From contig JAGQRA010000692.1 in assembly GCA_020425885.1 (NCBI GenBank), positions 1 to 15,887 on the forward strand: a stretch of DNA of 15,887 nucleotides, read 5' to 3'. The notes under the pieces are model-generated. The model searched no databases and was not told the DNA's origin. It worked only from the letters and a program-made list of their open reading frames with translations. The stretch's first letter is position 1, and each line of letters starts with the position of its first letter. Position numbers and translations under genes: made by a program. Source of the DNA: Planctomycetota bacterium. GTDB taxonomy: Bacteria; Planctomycetota; UBA1135; UBA2386. This document shows, piece by piece, positions 8,499-15,805 of the stretch.

Positions 8499-10374
8499 AT
8501 GAGACCTCCCGTTCCCGCGCTGTTCACCATCGCCCTGTCGGCGACCCTGACCGCGCAGAGTCCGATCTTCGCCACCTACGGCTCCGGTTGCGCCGGCACG
8601 ATGCCGGTCTCGGCCCTGACGCTCGCGACACCGCCGGTGCAGGGCAGCACCTTCGGTTTCGATCTCGATCACCTGCCCGCCAACGCGGCCTTCGTGCTGA
8701 CCGGCTTCGACCGGAACTACTGGAGCGTCGTCGGCCCGCTGCCCTACGAGGGGTACGTATCAGGGGCTGCCGGGCTGCTACCTGCGCGTGCGGCCCGATG
8801 CCAACCTGCTGCTCCTCGGCAGCGGCAATCAGGCCAGCTACTCGCTGACGATTCCCGCGGGCACGAGTCTGACCGGGGTGCTGTTCTTCCAGCAGGCGGT
8901 CGTGCTCGACGCCGGCGCCAACGCGGCGGGCTTCGTGCTGTCGGATGCCGTCGAGGTCGTGGTCGGTGAGCCGGGCTGGCCACTCGGCGGGCCGCCGTTG
9001 GCGGACATGAGACCGGTCGCGTCGGGGCCGTACTTCATGGGGTCGCCGGCCGTGGGCGGCACCGCGATGCCGACGCACCAGGTCGACCTGGTGCGGCCCT
9101 TCTGGCTCGGTGGACACGAGGTCACGCAGGCCGAGTTCCAGGCGTTGATGAACGGCAACCCGTCGTTCTACAGGGGGCCGAACCTGCCGGTCGACTCCGT
9201 CTCCTGGAACGACGCGATGGCGTACTGCGCCGCACTGACGGCTCGGGAAGCCGCCGCCGGCCGGTTGCCGGCGGGCTACCAGTACCGCCTGCCGACCGAG
9301 GCGGAGTGGGAGTACGGCTGCCGCGCGGGTACGACGACGGAGTGGAACACGGGGACCAGCCTGTCGCCGGCGAACGCGAACATCGCCAGCTCCGTCGGCC
9401 AGACCAGCCCGGTCGGCAGCTACGCTGCGAATCCGTGGGGGCTCTCCGACATGCACGGCAACGTCTGGGAGTGGTGCCTCGACAGCTGGGACGGCAGCGC
9501 CAACTACCCCGCCGGCCCGGTCTCGAACCCCTATGTCCGAAGCGGCCCCGATCGCGTCGTCCGCGGCGGCGGCTACGGTGATACCGCCAACAGCTGCCGC
9601 TCCGCACGCCGGCTCGGCTACGCCCCGACGGTCCGCCAGGACTGGGTGGGCTTCCGGGTCGCGCTCGCGCCTTCGCTGCTGGTCGCCGACGGCATGGTGC
9701 CGATCGCGGCGGGCACGTTCCTGATGGGCTCACCCGATCCTGCCAACCCCGCCAACGAACGGCCCGTTCACACCGTCAACATCACGGAACCCTTCTGGAT
9801 CGCCGCGCACGAGGTCACCCAGACCGAGTACCAGGCATTGATGAACAACAACCCATCGAACTTCGCCGGCGCCAACCGGCCGGTCGAGATGGTCAGCTGG
9901 GACGACGCGCGCAACTACTGCGCGGCGCTGACGGCCCAGCAGGCCGCCATCGGCGGGGTGCCCGCCGGCTACCGGTATCGCCTGCCGACCGAGGCGGAGT
10001 GGGAGTACTGCTGTCGCGCCGGAACCCAGACGGAGTGGAACACGGGCAACTGGCTGACCATCGCCGAGGCGAACTTCGGCAACCCGTCCGCGTCGACCGC
10101 GGCCGTCGGCAGTTACCCGGCGAACCCGTGGGGGCTCTCCGACATGCACGGCAATGTCTGGGAGTGGTGCCTCGACAGCTGGGACGGCAGCGCCAACTAC
10201 CCGTCGACTGCCGTCTCCGATCCGTACGTCACCATCGGGCCCTACCGGGCGATGCGCGGCGGCAGCTGGTATCACACCCGCGACCGCTGTCGTTCCCCCT
10301 TCCGGCACTCGCAACCCCCGGCGGCAAGGTGGTTCGACGTCGGCTTCCGGGTCGTGCTCGCGCCGGCTCTCTGA
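8499..10374 (+). CDS. secreted protein with 'YGSGCAGT' domain and two tandem SUMF1/FGE-like domains; frameshift near 8750-8753
   Basis: Two frames join into one gene. ATG 8499 gives a signal peptide ([20 protein letters not shown]) and [14 protein letters not shown]..., and stays sensible up to GPLPYEG. Removing one G from the GGGG at 8750-8753 continues it as [20 protein letters not shown] in the frame that ends at 10374, giving 624 residues. About 21-155 is a beta-type domain seen in many planctomycete secreted proteins. Two formylglycine-generating-enzyme-like domains follow, about 168-392 and 397-624, each with [34 protein letters not shown] and GFRV. The active FGE cysteine pair (C-x4-C after RGGS) is incomplete in both: the second Cys is kept (366, 597) but the first is Asp361 or His592, so true FGE activity is doubtful. 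The frameshift may be a sequencing error or a real lesion. The gene ends 11 bp from the convergent sigma-factor gene. Confidence 0.85.
9427..9509 (+). repeat. near-identical intragenic repeat, copy 1 (SUMF1 domain 1)
   Basis: This 83-nt stretch, encoding [20 protein letters not shown] and the following WDGSANYP, matches 10120-10202 at 81 of 83 positions, far above the similarity elsewhere between the two domains. Both differences are silent. This points to recent intragenic gene conversion or very strong local constraint. Confidence 0.85.
10120..10202 (+). repeat. near-identical intragenic repeat, copy 2 (SUMF1 domain 2)
   Basis: Second copy of the 83-nt stretch at 9427-9509. The two differences are T/C in the Asn codon before CCG and C/T in the Asn codon before GTC. 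Unequal recombination between the copies would remove exactly one SUMF1-like domain in frame (693 bp, 231 codons). Confidence 0.85.
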
Positions 10375-10385
10375 CACTCACCGGC

Positions 10386-11066
10386 TCAACCCAACGCCGC
10401 GAGCAGCTTCCGGCACTCCTCATCGAGGTCGACTCCGGCCGGGGCGTGCGCCGCGACCACCTCGCGCAGACAGCGATAGAACTCGGTGCGCGCCTTGCGA
10501 TAGGCGTTGTGCACTTCCTGCGCCGGCACGCCCCAGCTCGCCGCGATGTCGCGGATCATCTCGTCGCCGCCGAAGCGCCGCTCGAGCAGATCGAGCCGGC
10601 GCTGCCCGGCCTCGCCATCGGCGCCCGCCAGTTCGCGGTGCCGCTTCTTGGCCTGGAACACCATGGCGCGGGCCCAGCTGCGATCGAACATCGTCGCCTG
10701 ACCGGCGTCGTCAGCGGCGACCTGCTCCAGCCAGGCGCTGTCCTCGGGCCGCAACCGCCCGCGCTCGAGCGCCCGCTTCTCGAAGCGACAGGCCACGTTT
10801 CGCGCCACCCCGTACAGCAGTCCGCGGAAGTCGCCGCGGCCGGGGTCGGCCCGCTGCAACACGCCCTCCGGTCGGAGGCACTCGACGAACACCTCCTGGG
10901 AGGCGTCGTCGACATCGGCGAGATGGTGGCGGCCGCGCCAGCGGGCGCCGAGGTAATCGCGAATCGTCGCGGCGTACAGCAGCGTGAACGTCGACCGCGC
11001 CACCTTGTCACCTGCCGCCGCGGCGCGCAGCATCGTCCAGCAGGTGTCCTTGCCATCCGGCGTCAC
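10386..11066 (-). CDS. ECF-like RNA polymerase sigma factor
   Basis: 226 residues from GTG 11066. A nearby ATG at 11074 is in another frame and stops after three codons. Region 2, about 29-95: LYAATIRDYLGARW, DVDDASQEVFVECLR (the region 2.2 core-binding type motif) and FRGLLYGVARNVACRFE (region 2.3/2.4 type). Region 4, about 160-205: LDLLERRFGGDEMIRDIAAS followed by WGVPAQEVHNAYRKARTEF, a helix-turn-helix for the -35 element. The linker (about 96-155) is longer than in a minimal ECF factor. No anti-sigma gene lies beside it; the nearest regulator is the Ser/Thr kinase gene 2.1 kb away. Planctomycetes often carry ECF factors near such kinases, so kinase-linked control is possible but inferred. 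It converges on the SUMF1-like gene and diverges from the secreted-protein gene at 11199. Confidence 0.88.
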   Translation of the reverse strand: MTPDGKDTCWTMLRAAAAGDKVARSTFTLLYAATIRDYLGARWRGRHHLADVDDASQEVFVECLRPEGVLQRADPGRGDFRGLLYGVARNVACRFEKRALERGRLRPEDSAWLEQVAADDAGQATMFDRSWARAMVFQAKKRHRELAGADGEAGQRRLDLLERRFGGDEMIRDIAASWGVPAQEVHNAYRKARTEFYRCLREVVAAHAPAGVDLDEECRKLLAALG

Positions 11067-11117
11067 CGCGTCATGCTAGGCTCACCAGTCACCGGGAATC
11101 GCCATTTCGGGGTTTTG

Positions 11118-11147
11118 CTGATGAGAATCGATCGGCAGGCGAAGTCC
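11118..11147 (+). promoter_or_regulatory. conserved leader element, copy 2 (before the secreted-protein gene at 11199)
   Basis: The sequence runs CTGATGAGAATCGATC, then GGCAGGCGAAGTCC. It ends 51 bp upstream of ATG 11199 and points towards that gene. It follows a locally AT-richer tract (ATTTCGGGGTTTTG). A similar TTTCGG...TTGC context precedes copy 3. Its internal ATG (11121) opens a 10-codon frame, MRIDRQAKSI, comparable with MSTDRQVKS in copy 1 and MRVGGCEKL in copy 3. Confidence 0.55.
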
Positions 11148-11198
11148 ATCTGATCCGGCGCGTCCCCGCTCGCGCCTCCCACTCGCCCCGCCGTTCCC

Positions 11199-13089
11199 AT
11201 GTCCAAGCCCGCCCTCGCCGTCGCACTCGCTCTCACATACTTCGGCACGTCGATGCCCGTCCTGGCCCAGGTGGCCTGCGACCCGATGCCGACGCAGACC
11301 ATCCATTCCCACGATCCGTGGAACGCCACCGGCTACGGCGGCAACGGCATCTCGGCCTCGATCAACCTGATCTTCGACCTCGAGGTCAAGTGCAGCGCGA
11401 TCGAGCTCGGCGACCTCGGCACGATCCTCTACGACCAGGGCGTCGGCAATCCCCCCGTCCCCGATCAACGCGGCAACATAGGCATCGTCAACATCTACAC
11501 GTTCCCCACCACGCGCACCGGCAACACCGGCAGCATGGCGGGCTGGACCCATGTCGGCAGAGGCGAGGTGGCGGTCACGGCCTTCCAGAACGGTTACTCG
11601 CCGATCACGAATCTCGTCGACCCGCTGACCAACGGGCCGGTCACGCAGACGAGCGGTTCCTATGGGGTCGCCATCGAGCTGCTGCCGACCAACGCCATCG
11701 GCACGCCACCGCCGACCGGGACCAACGGGGCCAATGCCGGCTCGCTGCACACGCTCGCCAACAGCGCCAAAGCCGCCAACAGCTGGGAAGACCAGTACGT
11801 CAAGATCACCAACGATGGCTTCATGCCCGGTGGCTGGCAGGTGACCGGCGCCGGCCAAGGCCCGTTCCCGCTCAGCCCGAGCCCGAACGTCAGTCCGGTC
11901 TTCGGCAGCATGAACCTCGTCATGGACTACGACGTGACCGCCGCAGCCGGCGGCTCGATCGCCTATGGCGATGGCTGCTACGCGCGGCATCGGACCGCCT
12001 ACGAGGACTTCGCTCCGAGCCTCACCGGCCCCGACCTGGTCGACCCGACCACCCCGATCGGTACGGGCGGCGGCATGACCTGGACCTTCCTCGGCTCGAA
12101 CTACCTGGTGACGCCAGGCGCCCCCGCCTACGTCACGCCGACGAGCGCGAGCATCACGACCGGCCCGTACGGCACAAGCACCACGACGTCGTGGGCCGGC
12201 GCGATCTCCACGGCCTACTCGTTCCCGACGACCTGGAGCAACGGCGGCTTCGAACACCCGGCCGGCGTAGCGACGCAGTTCGGCGTCAGCTCCAGGGGCT
12301 TCGTCTACCTCGGCGACGTCACCGTCGCCTCGGCGTTGACCTGCGGTCCGCCCAATGGCTTCCTGACCGGCGCGACGCAGTACGAGCCGAGCATCCGCCC
12401 GTTCCACGCCTACCTCGACCCGACCCTCGGCGGTGGCATCCACGTCGACTTCGATCCGGCGACGCCGCCGCAATGGGTCCGCGTCAGCTGGGACCGGCTG
12501 CAGGAGCCCGGCATCCCGACGTCGGTCTCGACCTTCTCGCTGACCATGCATGACGGCGGCAACGTCGAGATCGCCTATGCGAGCCTCTCGAACCGGACCA
12601 TGGCCAGTCCGTACGGCGACGCCCTGGTCGGCTACTTCGAAGGCAACGACGCGCCGATCGGGCCGGCGCTCGACTGGTCGGCAGGTGATCAGCCCGCTGC
12701 CGCAGACCGGCAACGGCGACGCGCCGCCAATCCTCGACCTGGACGCGTGCCCGCGGCTCGGCACCACGGTCCACTTCGTCACCGGCAACATCACGCCCGG
12801 TACCCTCGGCGGCGTCTTCCTCGTCAGCCTCGATGCGACCGCGCCGGCGAGCCTGGCGGCGTTCGGCGCCGACGGCTGCTTCGGCCACATCGACCTCCAG
12901 AACGGCTTCGTCGGCTCGAGCTTCATGGGATTGAACGCGAACCAGGAGATCAGCGTGCAACTCGTGATCCCGAACAACCCCGCGTTCCTGTCGACCAACT
13001 TCCACTCCCAGACCCTGACGCTGCTGCCGGGCATCAACGCGCTGGGGGCACAATCGACGAACGGGCTCTGCGCCAACATCGGCATCTGA
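11199..13089 (+). CDS. large secreted protein of unknown function; frameshift near 12684-12685
   Basis: ATG 11199 opens with a signal peptide (MSKPALAVALALTYFGTSMPVLAQ). The frame keeps a coherent secreted-protein composition (Gly, Thr, Pro, Asn rich) through VSWDRLQEPGIPTSVSTFSL and GYFEGNDAPIGPALDWSA. It then turns into Arg/Pro-rich text. Dropping one G of the GG at 12684-12685 continues it as VISPLPQTGNGDAPPILDLD and on to a stop at 13087-13089, giving 629 residues in total. The main body (25 to about 500) has no motif that I recognise; one segment, AYGDGCYARHRTAYEDFAP, recalls planctomycete extracellular proteins. The last ~115 residues (ISVQLVIPNNPAFLSTNFHS, LPGINALGAQSTNGLCANIG) resemble the N-terminal domain of the SUMF1-like protein. 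It diverges from the sigma-factor gene and is preceded by leader-element copy 2. It may be functional if the frameshift is a sequencing error. Confidence 0.8.
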
Positions 13090-13093
13090 AGGT

Positions 13094-13167
13094 ACGGTGC
13101 CAGGACCGGAAACCACCTGTCGGCCCCAGGCGACGGCCGTGGAGGTGGTTTTTGTTCCTGGCACCGT
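13094..13167. repeat. two-step inverted repeat (REP/MITE-like hairpin, possible terminator)
   Basis: The outer arms ACGGTGCCAGGA (13094-13105) and TCCTGGCACCGT (13156-13167) are perfect 12-bp complements. The inner arms AAACCACCT (13110-13118) and AGGTGGTTT (13143-13151) are perfect 9-bp complements. They are separated by CCGG/TTGT mismatches, with a 24-nt apical loop. The repeat begins 4 nt after the stop of the secreted-protein gene, so it could end transcription, and a short T run (13149-13153) lies inside the 3' arm. However, its size, symmetry and lack of a T tract after the stem fit a dispersed palindromic repeat better. No transposase is seen nearby. Confidence 0.75.
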
Positions 13168-13209
13168 TGGCCCGCCGGACACGCGACGGTCGCCGGAGTC
13201 CTGGCCTGA
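13168..13209 (+). pseudogene. 3'-end remnant of an SGNH hydrolase gene
   Basis: The sequence reads W-PAGHATVAGVLA-stop, matching WTPAGHATVAEVLAQ at the C-terminus of the SGNH hydrolase gene. At DNA level GCCGGACACGCGACGGTCGC and the following GTCCTGGC match about 5598-5630 with only two substitutions between them. Nothing upstream encodes the rest of the enzyme. The remnant starts directly after the right arm of the 74-nt hairpin, so it may be the flank of a deletion or insertion event. Confidence 0.55.
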
Positions 13210-13341
13210 CGACCGGGGCGATAGTCCCCGATCCAGCCGACCGACCATCGCGGCGTTGACGCCCGGAGATCGTCGAGCGATGGTGAGTGCAGGAGCCCGC
13301 CGCCACCGGCAGCGCACCACCTGCCACCGCCGAGGAACGCC

Positions 13342-15159
13342 ATGCTTGCCACCGCCTTGTTGTTGTCGACGTTCGCCTGGTTCCCCCAGGAACCGCTGCG
13401 CATCGGCGTGATCGGCGCCGAAGAACGGGGCTCGCCCGACGTCGCGTTCATGCGCGGTGTGCGCCACGCCGCCGAGTCCATCAACAAGAGCGGCGGTGTC
13501 GACGGAGCCAAGATCGAGGTGGTGCTGCAGCCGGCCACCACCGGCAAGGAGGTCGCCGCCGCCGTCACCGCGCTGCGCGCCGCCGGGATCCACGGCATGG
13601 TCGCGCCGCTCGAGCCCGGCCTCGCCGCCGCGGCGCAGAAGGCCATCGGCAAGGACCTGCCGATGTTGCGCTTCGGCACCGACCAGCAGGCGGTCGTCCC
13701 GATCGTGGACCGGTTGCTCGAGCAGCATCTCTGCATGACCCGGGTCGGCCTGATCCGCGATCGGTCGAAGACATCGCGCGAATTCGGCAAGGCGCTGGCG
13801 GCAGGGCTGACCGCGCCGACGCAACTGCTGTGGGAGCTCGAGGTCACCACGGCGCCGAAGAAGGTGCAGAAGCAGTTCGAGAAGGACCGACCCGAGATCC
13901 TCGTGTTCGACACCGAGCCCGACGCCGCGATCCGCTTCCTCGACGAGATGCTGGCCGCCGATCCGATCCCGATCGTGCTTCTGCCGCGCAGCTACGGCGC
14001 CGGCATGCTGCAGCAGCAGCGCACGGTGCTGTTCGTCGCCGGCCTGTCGCCATCGCAGACGTCGACCGACAGCGTGTTCCGCCGCGACTACGACCGCTCG
14101 CACGGCATCGCCGGGCTCGGCGCCGCCGAAGGCTACGAGTCGCTGTCGACGCTGGCCCGCGCCTTCCAGACCGCCGGCAGCCGAGAACCTGCCGCCGTGC
14201 AGCAGGCGCTGCAGCAGCTCACCATCGAAGGCGTGCGCGGCCGCTACGGCTTCGACGCCGGGCTCGACGCGTTCGCGGCGCCGATCGGGGTCTGGATCGT
14301 CGACGACGGCCGCGCCGTCCCGTACTCGCCGCTGGTCGTGCCGATCGGCCAGGTCGGCACCGCCGCCGACGCCACGGCGACCGAGAAGCGCAAGCCGCAA
14401 GACACCATCGGCGTGCCGTTCGGGACCTGGCGGACGCGGCGGTTCGTGCCCGAGGAAGGGTCGCAATGGGTGCTCTGCATGTGGGCCGATGACGGCGGCT
14501 ACGCGACGAGCGCCAACGACCTCGAGCAGCTCGGGCTGTCCACCGGCGGCAAGGTGCCGCTCGTCGATCACCTCGTGCGCGAGGAGATCTTCGCCCGCGT
14601 GCTCGCCATCACCTCGACCAAGTACCTGCGCAACGAGGACGGCACGGCGGTTCCCGGCAAGAGCCTGCGCATCTGCTTCGTGACCGACGTCGACGAGACG
14701 CAGCGCAAGAAGAAGAAGCTGCGGCTGTGGCCGGCGCGCTTCGGCGGCGATCACGAAGGCGCCGGCGGCGAGGCGTTCGGCACCTTCTGCCGCGTCTACA
14801 CCATGTTCATCCGGCGCACGATCTTCCAGACCAACGCGCTGAAGCCGGCGCTCGGCGCCGACGATCGCCGCTACCTCGACGGCACCTACGTGTTCGGCAC
14901 CGACTACGCCATGGACCGCCGCAGCGAGATGATCCGGGCGCTGATCAACGGCTACGCCGGTTCGATGGCGCTGACGCTGGCGCACGAAGTCGGCCACCTC
15001 GCCAGCCTCGGGCACGTCACCGACGATCCGGCCGAGATCATGAACGTCGAGGAAGGCGCCGGCATCGACTACCCGCAGGCGCACTTCGGCCAGGGTTCGC
15101 TCGACATCCTCGAGAACCGGCTCGGCATCGTCGGCGAGACCACGACCAAGCGCCGCTGA
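13342..15159 (+). CDS. secreted fusion of a type-1 periplasmic binding protein and a zincin-like metallopeptidase
   Basis: 605 residues from ATG 13342, with GAGGA a few bases upstream and a short signal peptide (MLATALLLSTFAWFP). Residues about 18-335 look like a Peripla_BP_6/LivJ-type binding protein: LRIGVIGAEERGSPDVAFMR, AESINKSGGVDGAKIEVVLQ, then GYESLSTLARAFQTAGSREP and LTIEGVRGRYGFDA. From about 430 to 600 the protein changes character and carries LTLAHEVGHLASLGH, with H548-E549-x-x-H552-x5-H558, followed by EIMNVEEG with Met567 placed like a metzincin Met-turn. The usual Gly of HExxHxxGxxH is Ser555. This predicts a zinc peptidase in the cell envelope whose sensor or substrate-recruiting part is the binding-protein domain. 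No ABC permease or ATPase gene is nearby. The spacer before it holds the hairpin and the SGNH remnant; it converges with the membrane-protein gene, leaving 31 bp between stops. Confidence 0.85.
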   Translation: MLATALLLSTFAWFPQEPLRIGVIGAEERGSPDVAFMRGVRHAAESINKSGGVDGAKIEVVLQPATTGKEVAAAVTALRAAGIHGMVAPLEPGLAAAAQKAIGKDLPMLRFGTDQQAVVPIVDRLLEQHLCMTRVGLIRDRSKTSREFGKALAAGLTAPTQLLWELEVTTAPKKVQKQFEKDRPEILVFDTEPDAAIRFLDEMLAADPIPIVLLPRSYGAGMLQQQRTVLFVAGLSPSQTSTDSVFRRDYDRSHGIAGLGAAEGYESLSTLARAFQTAGSREPAAVQQALQQLTIEGVRGRYGFDAGLDAFAAPIGVWIVDDGRAVPYSPLVVPIGQVGTAADATATEKRKPQDTIGVPFGTWRTRRFVPEEGSQWVLCMWADDGGYATSANDLEQLGLSTGGKVPLVDHLVREEIFARVLAITSTKYLRNEDGTAVPGKSLRICFVTDVDETQRKKKKLRLWPARFGGDHEGAGGEAFGTFCRVYTMFIRRTIFQTNALKPALGADDRRYLDGTYVFGTDYAMDRRSEMIRALINGYAGSMALTLAHEVGHLASLGHVTDDPAEIMNVEEGAGIDYPQAHFGQGSLDILENRLGIVGETTTKRR

Positions 15160-15190
15160 CGGCGGCGGTCGGAGCAGCGCCCGGCGTAGG

Positions 15191-15664
15191 TCACCGGCGC
15201 GAGAACTTCGCCGGCAGCCAGATCACGACCGTGCCCCAGAGCGTGCACCAGATCGTGCCGGCGACCGACGTCAGCACGCCCTGCAACAGCCCCCACCCGA
15301 TCTTGCCGAGCGCCGTCGCCGCGATCGGCGCCGCCCGATTGTCAGGGTCGGACGGGCCGCCGTTGTAGAAGCGGCCGTGATTCCACTCGAGGAACTGACC
15401 GGTGGTGTAGGCCAACGTGTTGGTGATCCCCCACACGATCAGGCAGAGCAGCGCCATCGTGCCCAGCACCGCGGGCCAGCGGATCGGACCCCACTGCCGG
15501 CGGATCCCGATCACGAGAAAGGCGATCGGCATCACGTAGTAGACGCCGAAGAACATCGCGACGCCCGGGGCCATGAACTCGAGGCCGTAGCGGATCAGAC
15601 CGATGGCGAGGCCGAGCAGGGCGAGCGGGCGGAGGCGGGCACCGAGGCTGGGAACGTCCGTCAT
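15191..15664 (-). CDS. four-helix membrane protein of unknown function
   Basis: 157 residues from ATG 15664 (MTDVPSLGARLRPL...). The frame is open for 43 more codons upstream, but that part is Arg/Cys-rich and not membrane-like, so 15664 is preferred. Hydrophobic segments lie at about 13-30 (ALLGLAIGLIRYGLEFM), 33-52 (AMFFGVYYVMPIAFLVIG), 65-88 (LGTMALLCLIVWGITNTLAY) and 122-150 (WGLLQGVLTSVAGTIWCTLW onwards). A hydrophilic loop (about 93-115) contains EWNHGRFYNGGPSDPDN. The C-terminus is basic (KFSRR). I do not recognise the family. It converges with the binding-protein/metallopeptidase gene and diverges from the partial gene at 15806, so nothing in the layout assigns it a partner. Confidence 0.75.
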   Translation of the reverse strand: MTDVPSLGARLRPLALLGLAIGLIRYGLEFMAPGVAMFFGVYYVMPIAFLVIGIRRQWGPIRWPAVLGTMALLCLIVWGITNTLAYTTGQFLEWNHGRFYNGGPSDPDNRAAPIAATALGKIGWGLLQGVLTSVAGTIWCTLWGTVVIWLPAKFSRR

Positions 15665-15805
15665 CGGGGCGAACGTAGCCGCCGCGGCGGGCAACGGCCA
15701 GCGGTCGTCGCGAGGCCTTCCGCAGGGTTCGGTGTGACAACGCGCCCTTCCTGCTGCTCGGCATCGCATGGCCGATTCGCGGCCAGCCAACAACAGGAAC
15801 CAATC

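Noticed and set aside
8276..8575. A 100-codon N-terminal extension of the kinase.
   Set aside because: It covers the divergent promoter region and overlaps the start of the SUMF1-like gene; only the short extension from 8329 is worth keeping as an alternative.
11118..11147. CTGATGAG...CGAA resembles a hammerhead ribozyme core.
   Set aside because: GAA is followed by G rather than A in all copies, the first U/C positions vary, stem II is not formed in copies 2 and 3, and no stem I/III pairing or cleavage site is seen.
13213..13231. Small stem-loop GGGGCGATAGTCCCC.
   Set aside because: Such a short stem is expected by chance at this GC content and has no T tract or gene context.
11082..13913. 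Very long open frames antisense to the secreted-protein and binding-protein/metallopeptidase genes (also 12484-15084).
   Set aside because: They are typical GC-rich antisense shadows: Arg/Ala/Gly-rich text without domains, spanning convergent and intergenic regions, opposite frames with clear family motifs.
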